NCBI GenBank assembly: GCA_002722645.1
Contig: PBML01000058.1
Span: forward strand, 27,025 to 40,050
From: Acidobacteriota bacterium
Lineage (GTDB): Bacteria > Acidobacteriota > UBA890
Length of the DNA: 13,026 nucleotides
Reading direction: 5' to 3'
Both the position numbers and the translations under genes were made by a program. Under the pieces are notes generated by a model, which saw nothing but the letters and a program-made list of their open reading frames with translations, was not told the DNA's origin and did no database searches. The stretch's first letter is position 1, and each line of letters opens with the position of its first letter. Positions 1 to 8,093 of the stretch are shown in pieces.

Positions 1-1012
1 CCGTGAAAACGGGTTGCACCCAGGCGCGCCAACCTCCGGAGTCGTAGACAACCGCGCGCACGTACACCTCGGGGCCGCGGAGCTCGAAAACGGCTGGATT
101 TTCGGGGGTTTCGGACAGCACCTTTCCCCCGGCGCCAATGAACCTGGTCAGGTATTTGAAGTTGCCGCGTTGGCGGATGCGTATTTCAAGGCGCCGGTCG
201 CTTACACGGATATCGTCGAGGTCAACGCCCGTGCTTGCGTAAAACAGCCCCTCTTCCAGGTGAGTAACGATCTCGTACGCATCGAGAGACCGGGCGCGTA
301 CAGTGACCCAGCCACGTCCTGGGTTGGAGTGGTCACGCCCAATAGTTTGGAAATCGTGGGCGTCATCGACAGCGATTCCGTAGATGCGCTTGCCGCGCGT
401 AAGCAGGTAGTCCCAGATAGCCTCCAGGCCGAGCGCATCGCCGCCACCGTTGTTGTGCACGGCCGGATGACCGTTGTAGATCTCAAGGAGACGATTGTTT
501 TCTACCTGGGCAAGTTCCTCGGCTCCAAACGACCACCCAAAGTTGGGGTGATTGATGTGCGGCGCTCCTTCTACCTCACGGATCGCGTCGACATTTTTTT
601 GGATTGTGCCGACAAGAGTTTCAGCGGTTTGGGGGATTACGAGAGTGTTGATGTTAATACCGTTAATATGCACGGAACTGTCTTCAAAACTCGAAGTCAC
701 TTCCTCGCCGGGGATCAGAATGAAGGTTTCATCGACGATGTGCGAAAGAATCGCCGGGTTGGTCAGCACATTGTGATCGGAGAGCACCAGGAAGTCGTAA
801 CCGTTTTCCTTGTACCAGGTGGCGACCTCTTCCGGCGGGGAGTCACCATCGCTCTCCAGCGTATGTGTGTGAGTATTGCCCTTAAACCATGCCATTCCTG
901 TCGTATCGTGAGTTTCAAAGCGGAATCTGCTGGATTGTGCTGCTAACGAAGCCGATACAAGAAAAACCGTAATGACGAGTGACGCTATCAGGACAGTGTT
1001 TTTCGCTCTCAA
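1..1012 (-). CDS. Exported PHP-domain metallohydrolase (CehA/McbA-like), 3' end cut by window edge
   Basis: The frame is open from base 1012 leftward off the window, giving 337 codons. The PHP metal-site pattern is clear: G-N-T-H-T-H-T near residues 46-51, S-D-H-N at 78-81, G-E-E at 102-104, H-I-N-H-P-N-F at 152-158 and D-D-A-H-D at 216-220. These match the metal-binding His/Asp/Glu positions of PHP phosphoesterases. Residues 1-26 form a signal peptide with a hydrophobic core and an S-L-A-A-Q cleavage site, so the enzyme acts outside the cytoplasm. I chose a TTG start at 1012-1010 because GGGAG (1023-1019) lies 6 bases upstream and the signal peptide begins directly. An in-frame ATG at 1084-1082 would add 24 residues before the signal. 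Exported PHP proteins of this type are usually annotated as phosphoesterases of unknown substrate. After about residue 265 the chain becomes a beta-rich tail that is not complete here. It is divergent from the haem-protein operon. Confidence 0.9.
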   Translation of the reverse strand, partial: MRAKNTVLIASLVITVFLVSASLAAQSSRFRFETHDTTGMAWFKGNTHTHTLESDGDSPPEEVATWYKENGYDFLVLSDHNVLTNPAILSHIVDETFILIPGEEVTSSFEDSSVHINGININTLVIPQTAETLVGTIQKNVDAIREVEGAPHINHPNFGWSFGAEELAQVENNRLLEIYNGHPAVHNNGGGDALGLEAIWDYLLTRGKRIYGIAVDDAHDFQTIGRDHSNPGRGWVTVRARSLDAYEIVTHLEEGLFYASTGVDLDDIRVSDRRLEIRIRQRGNFKYLTRFIGAGGKVLSETPENPAVFELRGPEVYVRAVVYDSGGWRAWVQPVFT

Positions 1013-1350
1013 AAGATTCTCCCGCGTGTTTTCGCCCCATGTTTGCGTACGAGTGAGGCATATACCTTCGGTGAAACCTTGCATTCTCTGTAAGTCCTGG
1101 ACTCAATGGTCCCGGCGTGCCAGGCGATGTTTCATCTGATCCCATACTTGAAATGGGCTAGTGACTCGTGGAAACGATGGTTCTTTGGCGAATTTGAGCC
1201 TTTTTCAGGATATTAAGCATGTAAAATTTACCTACACATTCCCTATTTGCCCTTGCCAATAATTCGTTGTTGAGACTAGTCTAAAGCACTCGTATATAGG
1301 CTTCTGGCACTTGTCCGTCCGCTTTTGGTTGGGCACGAGGTAATTTGTAA
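1013..1350. other. Divergent intergenic region between the PHP gene and the DUF1592 operon
   Basis: These 338 bases lie between two genes read outward, so they should hold both promoters. I can support one rightward promoter (listed separately) and the ribosome binding site of the rightward gene: GAGGT nine bases before the ATG at 1351. The stretch 1200-1265 is AT-richer than its surroundings. A short leftward frame covers part of the left half, but it overlaps the start of the PHP gene and shows no coding character. I found no convincing leftward promoter. Confidence 0.6.
1270..1298 (+). promoter_or_regulatory. Candidate sigma70-type promoter for the DUF1592-DUF1552-ankyrin operon
   Basis: TTGAGA (1270-1275, five of six matches to the -35 consensus) is followed by a 17-base spacer and TATATA (1293-1298, four of six matches to the -10 consensus). 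Transcription would begin near 1305, leaving a leader of about 45 bases. A perfect 10-base palindrome, AGACTAGTCT (1273-1282), overlaps the -35 box and could be an operator half or core. This is a consensus match only. Confidence 0.4.
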
Positions 1351-3822
1351 ATGAAAAAGTTCGCGTTAGCGGCATCGATCGCTTCGATTCTATGCCTTGC
1401 TGTCTCCGTCGATACCGGGTTGGCGGGTGGCTCTCAGGCCCTGAACGTTAATTCTATTGCTTTCGTAGAACCGGTCGCTGCAGGCTCTGCTCCGATGTCT
1501 TATCAGGAGCAGAACATGACCATTGGGCGCTATTGCTTCCGTTGCCACAACGATCAGTTGCTGACGGGCGGTTTGTCGCTTGAGTCATTTGATGCCGAAC
1601 ATGCCTACGAGAACGCCGAGATTGCTGAAAAAATGATTCGAAAGTTACGTGTCGGCATGATGCCGCCGAAGGAGGCGCAGCAGCCCGACGCTGCTACCAA
1701 GCATGCCCTGGCGATGGCACTTGAAACGAGCATCGACGAGCACGCGGCGCGCAACCCGAATCCTGGCAGGCGCACCTTCCAGAGACTCAACCGTGCCGAA
1801 TACGTCAGGGCGATCAGGGATTTGCTAGGCATCGAAATTGATCCCAGCACGTTTCTCCCGCCCGACACGATTAGCGCTAGCTTTGACAACATCGCTGACG
1901 TACAGATGCCCTCAGCAACAGTGATGGAAGGCTACCTGCGGGCCGCTGGCCATGTCAGTCGTGCCGCCATCGGTGATCCCTTCGCCGGTCCTGACTCGAC
2001 TGTCTACCCCGTGCCGCGGACCCAGTCGCAAAAGAAGCGTGTCGATGGGGCACCGTTTGGCACCCGCGGCGGTGTTGCGGTGGTCCACAACTTCCCCGCT
2101 GATGGCAAGTACGAATTCCGGATGCTACTGCATGGTGAGCCCACTGGATTATTGTTTGGCCGCACGCTCCTAGAAGAGCAAATTGAAGTGTCGATCGATG
2201 GCGAGCGAGTGGGTATCCTCGATATTGACCGCTGGCTGTCGGAAATGGATCCCACTGGTTTGACGATTACCGTTGGTCCGGTCGACGTCCGTGCCGGCGC
2301 GCATACGGTAGCAGCGGCGTTCTTAGCCCAGTATGAGGGAGGGCTGTCTATTGATGACCTGGTTACGCCGATCGATAACACCCTGGCCGACACGCAGATC
2401 GGCGTCGGCTACGGTGTCGAGACGCTCACCCACCTGCGTGACTTGTCCATCGTCGGGCCGTTCAATGTCACCGGTGTCTCCGACAATCCGACGCGACGAC
2501 GGATTTTTACCTGCCGTCCGACATCCGCCGGAGAGGAACTGCCCTGTGCCAAGAGCATCATTTCGCGCCTCGCCGCGCAGGCCTACCGGCGGCCGGTAGA
2601 CGACAGCGACATTGCCAGCCTGACGGCCTTCTACAATCAGGGGGCGGTTTTCGGTGGTTTCGAGGGTGGTATCGGAACGGCGCTACAGGCGATCCTCACC
2701 AGCCCGTACTTCGTCTTTCGCACGGAGGAGACCCCTGCGGGGGTCGCCCCGGGTAGCATCTACCCGGTCAACGACATCGCCTTCGCCTCGAGGCTGTCGT
2801 TTTTCATTTGGAGTACGCCTCCCGATCAGGAATTGATCGACTTGGCGGCTCGCGGTCAGCTCTCGGACCCGGAAATCATTGACGCGCAGGTTCGCCGGAT
2901 GCTTGCCGACCCGCGCGCCGAGTCTCTCGCCACGCGCTTTGCAGGCCTGTGGCTTCGGATACAAGACCTCGACAAGGTCGATCCGGACGCGTTGTCGTTC
3001 CCGTACTACGACAAGATCTTGGCTAACTCGATGCATCGTGAGACCGAGTTGCTATTTGCCCATTTAGTGGCCGAGGATCGAAACATACTTGAATTGCTGA
3101 CTGCCGACTACACGTTTGCCAACGAGCGCCTCGCGCGTCACTACGGCATTCCCGGCGTCACGGGATCGGAGTTTCGCAGGGTGAATTATCCTGATGACCG
3201 TCGCCGAGGTGTTTTAGGGCACGGCAGCATCTTGACGATGACGTCAGAGGCCAACCGGACTTCACCGGTCAAGCGCGGCAAATGGGTGATGGAGGTGTTG
3301 CTTGGCAGCCCGCCGCCAGCACCGCCGCCAAACATTCCTGACCTTGAGGAGACCGGGCAAACTGAAAATGGGCGATTTAAGTCGGTTGCTGACCAGTTGG
3401 CTGAGCACCGTGCCAACCCGGCGTGTAGCTCGTGCCACAACATGATCGACCCACTTGGTCTATCGCTCGACAATTTTGATGTAACCGGCGCCTGGCGTAT
3501 TAAAGACCGCGGCGTCCCGATCAATACCGAGGCCGTGATGTACGATGGTACGGAACTAAACGGCCCCGCCGACCTGACTGCAGCGCTCTTGAAGCGCTCC
3601 GACGTCATCATCACGCACTTCACCGGGAGCCTCATGTCGTATGCCATGGGCCGCAGAGTGGAGTACTACGATATGCCGGGGGTCCGCGAGATTATTGGCG
3701 AGGCAGAAAAGGACGATTATCGGATCTCTTCGTTTATCCTTGGAATCGTCAACAGCGATTCGTTCCGGATGGCGAGGGCGGAAACGACAGAAGAAATGGG
3801 TCTTGGAGGACAACAGTTCTAA
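1351..3822 (+). CDS. Exported di-haem-motif protein with DUF1587/DUF1595/DUF1592/DUF1588/DUF1585 chain
   Basis: This is an 823-residue protein with a cleavable signal peptide at about 1-25. An N-terminal cytochrome-like segment carries C62-F-R-C65-H66 and a downstream M-M-P-P (103-106), a typical haem site with an axial Met candidate. DUF1587 follows at about 141-200 (R-L-N-R-A-E-Y). A beta-rich region resembling a carbohydrate-binding-type sandwich lies at about 240-325. DUF1595 is at about 395-455 (paired Cys387/Cys399, A-Y-R-R-P-V), DUF1592 at about 472-600 (L-S-F-F-I-W), DUF1588 at about 617-712 (R-G-V-L-G-H-G, T-S-P-V-K-R-G) and DUF1585 at about 738-810. A second motif, C692-S-S-C695-H696, sits inside the DUF1588 stretch. 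The size is normal for this family, which is known from planctomycetes, acidobacteria and environmental proteobacteria. Its reaction is unknown to me; two haems suggest periplasmic electron transfer. It is the first gene of a likely operon with the DUF1552 gene, its usual partner. Confidence 0.93.
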   Translation: MKKFALAASIASILCLAVSVDTGLAGGSQALNVNSIAFVEPVAAGSAPMSYQEQNMTIGRYCFRCHNDQLLTGGLSLESFDAEHAYENAEIAEKMIRKLRVGMMPPKEAQQPDAATKHALAMALETSIDEHAARNPNPGRRTFQRLNRAEYVRAIRDLLGIEIDPSTFLPPDTISASFDNIADVQMPSATVMEGYLRAAGHVSRAAIGDPFAGPDSTVYPVPRTQSQKKRVDGAPFGTRGGVAVVHNFPADGKYEFRMLLHGEPTGLLFGRTLLEEQIEVSIDGERVGILDIDRWLSEMDPTGLTITVGPVDVRAGAHTVAAAFLAQYEGGLSIDDLVTPIDNTLADTQIGVGYGVETLTHLRDLSIVGPFNVTGVSDNPTRRRIFTCRPTSAGEELPCAKSIISRLAAQAYRRPVDDSDIASLTAFYNQGAVFGGFEGGIGTALQAILTSPYFVFRTEETPAGVAPGSIYPVNDIAFASRLSFFIWSTPPDQELIDLAARGQLSDPEIIDAQVRRMLADPRAESLATRFAGLWLRIQDLDKVDPDALSFPYYDKILANSMHRETELLFAHLVAEDRNILELLTADYTFANERLARHYGIPGVTGSEFRRVNYPDDRRRGVLGHGSILTMTSEANRTSPVKRGKWVMEVLLGSPPPAPPPNIPDLEETGQTENGRFKSVADQLAEHRANPACSSCHNMIDPLGLSLDNFDVTGAWRIKDRGVPINTEAVMYDGTELNGPADLTAALLKRSDVIITHFTGSLMSYAMGRRVEYYDMPGVREIIGEAEKDDYRISSFILGIVNSDSFRMARAETTEEMGLGGQQF

Positions 3823-3858
3823 CGAGTTGTTAGATAACGCAAACCGGAGAACCGCCGT

Positions 3859-5274
3859 ATGTACATTTCGCAGAAACACATCTCACGTCGAACGGTCTTG
3901 CGCGGCATGGGTGTGACGCTTGGCGTGCCCTTGCTCGACGCGATGGTTCCGGCACGTAAGCTTTGGGCCAGCACGGCCGCGGGAAGGGCAGCTGGCCGCA
4001 CACGGATGGTCTGCATCGAGCAGGTGCACGGCGCGGCGGGTTGTAATGAGTTTGGCGCATCCGAGTTCCTCTGGGCGCCTGAGGTAATTGGTCGGAATTT
4101 CGACCTGTCAGCCGGGAGCTTGGCACCGCTCGACAAGTTCAAGGACTACCTCACAATTGTCAGCAACACTGATTGCCAGCAGGCCGAGGCTTTCATCCCC
4201 GAGCATATCGGTGGCGACCACTTCCGTTCGAGCGCGGTATTCTTGACCCAGGCTCGTCCCAAGATGACACAGGGATCGGACGTGTACGTAGGCCCGTCGA
4301 TGGACCAGTTATACGTGCAGCGTTTCGGCAACGACACCCCCATTCCATCGCTTCAGCTTTCTGTCGAACCGGTCGATCAATCCGGTGGTTGCGCCTACGG
4401 TTACGCTTGCGTATACACCGACACAATCAGCTGGGCGGCAGCGGACAACCCGCTACCGATGATCCGAGACCCGCGCGCCGTATTCGAGCAGCTGTTCGGT
4501 GCCGGCGGGACGCCGGAACGGCGTTCACAACTGCGCCAGACCAACAGTAGTATTCTCGATTGGGTCATGGAGGAACTGACCGGCTTACGTACCCAGCTCG
4601 GTCCGGCCGACCAGCAACGTCTCGACCAGTACGTCAATAATATCCGGGAGATCGAGCAGCGCATCCAGCGTATCGAAGCGCGCAACAACAGCGGCGAGCA
4701 GCGCGAACTTCCTTCGGCCCCTGCCGGCGTGCCCGATTCGTTTGATGAGCACGTCAAGTTGATGTTCGACCTGCAGTTGTTGGCCTTTGAAGCAGACCTT
4801 ACCCGCGTCTTCTCCTTCAAGTTTGGGCGCGATGGCTCAAGTAGGGTGTATCCCGAAAGCGGCATCGACGCCGGATTCCATGGAGCCTCGCACCATGGTG
4901 GACGTGATAGCCGAGTGCGAGACTACGCGGAGATCAACAAATATCACGTCTCCTTGTTGCCGTACTTTATGGAAAAGCTCCAGAACACGATGGAAGGGGA
5001 CGCCAGTCTCCTCGACAACACCGTGATCGTCTACGGTTCGCCGATGGCTGACAGCAACCTGCATAACCATCGCCGGTGCCCGCTGATCATGCTGGGGGGT
5101 GCTGGTGGAGCATTGGATGGTGGTGTGCACCTCCACGCTGATGACGGCACCCCGATGGCGAACGTGATGCTGGATCTTATGCAGAGGCTCGGTATGGACG
5201 ATATGAAGAGCTTCGGTGATAGCAACGGGATTTTTTCGTTGTCGGCACCCCCCACCGAAGCTGGTAACGCTTAA
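3859..5274 (+). CDS. Tat-exported DUF1552 protein
   Basis: This is a 471-residue protein starting at an ATG preceded by GGAGA. The N-terminus has a twin-arginine signal, S-R-R-T-V-L-R-G at residues 9-16, followed by a short hydrophobic stretch (G-V-T-L-G-V-P-L-L), so the folded protein should be exported by the Tat system. The body matches the DUF1552 family: G-G-D-H-F-R-S-S near 118-125, a Glu/Arg-rich helical segment at about 245-276, H-G-A-S-H-H-G-G near 341-348, and the C-terminal V-Y-G-S-P-M-A-D-S-N followed by H-N-H. The conserved Asp/His residues recall DUF1501 and sulfatase-like alkaline-phosphatase folds, but catalysis is not established. The gene starts 36 bases after the DUF1592-chain gene, a pairing known from many genomes. 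Use of the Tat route suggests a cofactor- or metal-containing protein. The substrate is unknown. Confidence 0.92.
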   Translation: MYISQKHISRRTVLRGMGVTLGVPLLDAMVPARKLWASTAAGRAAGRTRMVCIEQVHGAAGCNEFGASEFLWAPEVIGRNFDLSAGSLAPLDKFKDYLTIVSNTDCQQAEAFIPEHIGGDHFRSSAVFLTQARPKMTQGSDVYVGPSMDQLYVQRFGNDTPIPSLQLSVEPVDQSGGCAYGYACVYTDTISWAAADNPLPMIRDPRAVFEQLFGAGGTPERRSQLRQTNSSILDWVMEELTGLRTQLGPADQQRLDQYVNNIREIEQRIQRIEARNNSGEQRELPSAPAGVPDSFDEHVKLMFDLQLLAFEADLTRVFSFKFGRDGSSRVYPESGIDAGFHGASHHGGRDSRVRDYAEINKYHVSLLPYFMEKLQNTMEGDASLLDNTVIVYGSPMADSNLHNHRRCPLIMLGGAGGALDGGVHLHADDGTPMANVMLDLMQRLGMDDMKSFGDSNGIFSLSAPPTEAGNA

Positions 5275-5292
5275 CTGACCCGGAGGCGAGCA

Positions 5293-7338
5293 ATGCGGAA
5301 CCGTCTACACTTGAACGCGCCCACCGTTGTCGCCATCTTAATGCTGATGGCCCTTTCGGTACCGGCGATATTGGTTGCTTCAGCAGCTGAGTCCCCGGTT
5401 GCGGACGCGGCGATGCGTGAAGATATCAATACAGTTCGCGCGTTGTTGCGTGAAGGCGCTGACGTCAACGCTTCCCAAGGCGACGGTATGACCGCGTTGC
5501 ATTGGTCGGCTCTGACCGACGACGTCACCACTATGGAGGTTTTGCTATACGCCGGAGCCGTGGTGGAGCCGATGACACGCTTGGGCGGTTATACGCCACT
5601 CCATCTAGCAGCTATGCAGGGCAATGGTGACGCGGTGGCACGTCTTTTGGAGGCTGGCAGTGACGGAGAGCGGATTACCGACACCGGTGTAAGTCCGCTA
5701 CACCTGGCTGCGCAGGCCGGTCAGCTTGCACCGATTAGTGCCTTGATTAGCGCTGGCGTCCATGTGGACGCCCGGGATCAGTACCTGGAACGTACACCGC
5801 TCCACTTTGCCACCGCGCATAACCGGCTGGAGGCAATCGCGACGCTGGTGGCTGCTGGTGCAGATGTTGGAGCGGTGACGAAGGTGACCGATTATCCAGC
5901 GAAATCCCGTGCAGATAGTGCGGCGCGGTCAACGCGAAACCGAATCAAAGATGCTGCGAAGTCGCCAGAAGAACGCACGGATTTCCGTGAACGCTTCGAT
6001 GGCTTCATCCCGGCCGGATCACAAGCCTCCGCCGATCCCACTCTAGACAGTAAAAAAGCTGCGGAGAAGACAGACGATCCACCGGCCGATGGTCAAAAGT
6101 CTGCGGAGAAGCACACAGACGATCCGCCGGCCGATGATAAGAAGTCTTCGGAGAAAACGAAAACGGACGATCCGCCGACCAGTGGTGGGACTGCTGCTGG
6201 CGCAACCACACCACCGGACCCAGATGATCCGGCTGGCACTCCGCGAAGGGGCGGTGCGGGCCGTGGTAACCGCCCCAGGCCGACTAGGAGCGACCCTAAT
6301 GCACCGCGAGCGCTTTCGGGAACCGATCAAATCGGTACACAGGGTGCGTTTACTGCACTTCACTACGCGGTGCGTGACGGTCGTTCCGAAGCCGCATTGA
6401 TGCTTCTAGAAGCAGGTGCTGACATCAATCATCGTACAGCCGATGAGTCGAGCCCACTTCTGCTAGCCACAATCAACGGGAATTACGATCTTGCCAAAGA
6501 ACTCCTAGCTCGAGGTGCCGACCCGAATTATGTGAGTGACGACGGAGTTGGACCGCTATTCGCTGCGATCAATCAGGAATGGCACCTGCGCACCTGGTAC
6601 CCACAGCCGACGGCAAACGAGCAGCAGGAGATTTCGTACCTCGACTTGATGAGGCTCTTGCTTGAAGCTGGAGCCGATATTAACGCCCGCACAACGACGC
6701 ACGTTTGGTACGCGGCTTACAATGCTGGACGCATGGGCGTCGACTTTTCTGGTGCCACCACGTTTTGGCGTGCCGCCTATTCGCTGGACGTAGATGCCAT
6801 GAAACTCCTTGTGGAGTTTGGTGCCGACCCCAATATTTCAACGCTCTCTTACGGCAACCGTACTCGGCGGAACTTCGGGAGCCAGCCTTTCCCGGGCCAG
6901 CAGGACCCCGAGGATACCGAAGAGGAGACGGATCCCTCAGGGCTGCCGCCGTCGAAGGCGGGTGACCCGGCTGTGCACCCGTTGCACGCTGCCGCGGGCG
7001 TTGGTTTTGGCACCTCACGTGTAGGCCAGCAGCATCGCCACGTGCCTGACGGTTGGTTTAACGCCGTGGAGTACCTCGTTGATGAACTTGGCGTGGACGT
7101 CAACGTGCGTGCCCACGATGGTTTCTCAGCGATGCATAACGCCGCATCACGCGGTGACAACGAAGTGATCATGTTTCTCCTTGAGCGTGGTGCAGATGCG
7201 ACGTTTGTTAGTCGCCGAGGGCAAACGACGATTGACATGGCGAACGGTCCACAGCAGCGGGTCCAACCATTCTTCGAGACGATCGCGTTGCTTGAACGCT
7301 TCGGGGCAATTAACAACAACAACTGCATTTCTTGCTGA
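5293..7338 (+). CDS. Exported ankyrin-repeat protein with low-complexity insert and C-terminal CxxC
   Basis: This is a 681-residue protein; its ATG is preceded by GGAGG and lies 18 bases after the DUF1552 gene. A signal peptide covers about residues 1-32 (cleavage near V-A-S-A-A). Ankyrin repeats fill about 35-200 (five units, with clear T-P-L-H-L-A-A at 101-107 and S-P-L-H-L-A-A at 134-140) and about 350-660 (six or more units, several with long insertions, e.g. at 430-450 and 525-560). The two blocks are joined by a 150-residue linker rich in Lys, Asp, Pro and Ser that contains three imperfect 14-15-residue repeats. The chain ends N-N-N-N-C-I-S-C, a CxxC at residues 678-681. Ankyrin repeats bind proteins, so this may be a periplasmic scaffold for the two preceding gene products. 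That role is inferred from position only. Exported ankyrin proteins often accompany DUF1592/DUF1552 pairs. Confidence 0.92.
   Translation: MRNRLHLNAPTVVAILMLMALSVPAILVASAAESPVADAAMREDINTVRALLREGADVNASQGDGMTALHWSALTDDVTTMEVLLYAGAVVEPMTRLGGYTPLHLAAMQGNGDAVARLLEAGSDGERITDTGVSPLHLAAQAGQLAPISALISAGVHVDARDQYLERTPLHFATAHNRLEAIATLVAAGADVGAVTKVTDYPAKSRADSAARSTRNRIKDAAKSPEERTDFRERFDGFIPAGSQASADPTLDSKKAAEKTDDPPADGQKSAEKHTDDPPADDKKSSEKTKTDDPPTSGGTAAGATTPPDPDDPAGTPRRGGAGRGNRPRPTRSDPNAPRALSGTDQIGTQGAFTALHYAVRDGRSEAALMLLEAGADINHRTADESSPLLLATINGNYDLAKELLARGADPNYVSDDGVGPLFAAINQEWHLRTWYPQPTANEQQEISYLDLMRLLLEAGADINARTTTHVWYAAYNAGRMGVDFSGATTFWRAAYSLDVDAMKLLVEFGADPNISTLSYGNRTRRNFGSQPFPGQQDPEDTEEETDPSGLPPSKAGDPAVHPLHAAAGVGFGTSRVGQQHRHVPDGWFNAVEYLVDELGVDVNVRAHDGFSAMHNAASRGDNEVIMFLLERGADATFVSRRGQTTIDMANGPQQRVQPFFETIALLERFGAINNNNCISC
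6055..6186 (+). repeat. Three imperfect tandem repeats inside the ankyrin gene
   Basis: Three consecutive units of 42-45 bases encode K-A-A-E-K-T-D-D-P-P, then K-S-A-E-K-H-T-D-D-P-P, then K-S-S-E-K-T-K-T-D-D-P-P (residues 255-298). The core GACGATCCNCCG recurs in each. Units differ by whole codons and synonymous changes, so they are diverged rather than freshly copied. They lie in the disordered linker between the two ankyrin blocks. Confidence 0.85.
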
Positions 7339-7349
7339 TCGAACCTTAA

Positions 7350-7386
7350 GGGCACGCAGTAACGTTTACTCGTTGCTTGTGTGCCC
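7350..7386 (+). terminator. Hairpin between the ankyrin and cupin genes (possible attenuator or weak terminator)
   Basis: GGGCAC (7350-7355) pairs with GTGCCC (7381-7386). Inside, GCA (7356-7358) and ACG (7362-7364) pair with CGTTGC (7371-7376), with small bulges and loop TTTACT. It begins 11 bases after the ankyrin stop codon. No run of T follows, so intrinsic termination would be weak. It may instead stabilise the 3' end of the upstream message. Confidence 0.45.
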
Positions 7387-7404
7387 GGTGTTTGTCTTCC
7401 AGTG

Positions 7405-8061
7405 ATGACATTTCCATCTTCCTGCTTGTTACCTACCGGTTGCCTAATAATAGGTTTGGTGTTGCAGCAAGCAGTCCCTGTCCACGAAGAGCCACGACAC
7501 CACCTCGTTTTCAACGACGATGTAGCATTCATCCTCGACGTGCAGATACCGCCGGGGGACACAACGCTCTATCACACCCACGCCGACCCGATCTTCTATG
7601 TCTCAATCGGCACTTCGCGCACGCGGTCACAGGTTATGGGCCGTGACTGGGTTGGCCCCGGGGCGGGGCCTGTGAGTTCGCCAGGTAGGGTATTTAGCAA
7701 TATCCGCTATGCTGACCGACCGGTTACCCACAGAGTCAACAACGTCGGTGACGGGTTGTTCCGGCTAATCGCGGTGATCAACCGTGGCCACGGGCCAGCT
7801 GCGGATTCTGCCGCGCGTTCACCCAGACCTGCTACCGTGCCCCCTTCGGGCTTCGATGTCGAGATAGACAATCACTGGTTTCGTTCGTTCCGGGGCACCC
7901 TCGAGCCGGGTGCATCGAGCACCCTACATCGACATGCCCTACCAGTAGTGACCGTTCAGGTCGCCGACGGCGCTTGGGTGTTCCAGAAAGCTGATGCTGA
8001 ACACAGCCTCAAGAATCCCGGTGACGCGCCACTCGAATTGGTTGAAATCGAAATTAGGTAG
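7405..8061 (+). CDS. Exported double-cupin protein
   Basis: From the ATG at 7405 this is a 218-residue protein. A short signal-like segment (G-C-L-I-I-G-L-V-L-Q-Q-A) ends near residue 23. Two cupin halves follow. The first has P-P-G-D-T-T-L-Y-H-T-H-A-D with the metal-type His pair. The second has L-E-P-G-A-S-S-T-L-H-R-H-A-L-P, again G(X)nHxH, and ends N-P-G-D-A-P-L-E-L-V-E-I. Both halves keep two His, so both could bind a metal ion. The frame continues upstream to a GTG at 7381, but that codon lies in a hairpin. Neither start has a clear Shine-Dalgarno sequence, so the start is uncertain. The substrate cannot be predicted from cupin motifs alone. It follows the ankyrin gene by 66 bases on the same strand and may be a fourth operon member or be transcribed separately. 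Confidence 0.85.
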   Translation: MTFPSSCLLPTGCLIIGLVLQQAVPVHEEPRHHLVFNDDVAFILDVQIPPGDTTLYHTHADPIFYVSIGTSRTRSQVMGRDWVGPGAGPVSSPGRVFSNIRYADRPVTHRVNNVGDGLFRLIAVINRGHGPAADSAARSPRPATVPPSGFDVEIDNHWFRSFRGTLEPGASSTLHRHALPVVTVQVADGAWVFQKADAEHSLKNPGDAPLELVEIEIR

Positions 8062-8093
8062 AGTGGCCTAAAACCGAGGGAGGTATAGGGGAT

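Noticed and set aside
14..946. Long plus-strand frame of 310 codons
   Set aside because: It is antisense to the PHP gene. Its translation shows no domain, while the minus strand has signal peptide, ribosome binding site and all PHP metal motifs.
915..1145. Minus-strand frame of 76 codons
   Set aside because: It overlaps the PHP gene's start in another frame and has no recognisable feature; the PHP signal peptide frame explains the region.
7405..7470. Lipoprotein signal in the cupin protein (P-T-G-C)
   Set aside because: The -3 position is Pro and the hydrophobic core lies after, not before, the Cys, so this is not a lipobox.
6849..7562. Minus-strand frame of 237 codons
   Set aside because: It is opposite the ankyrin and cupin genes and its Thr/Ser/Arg-rich translation has shadow-frame composition.
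8062..8093. Terminator between the converging cupin and 226-residue genes
   Set aside because: Only a three-pair GGG/CCC stem is visible and no T-run on either strand.
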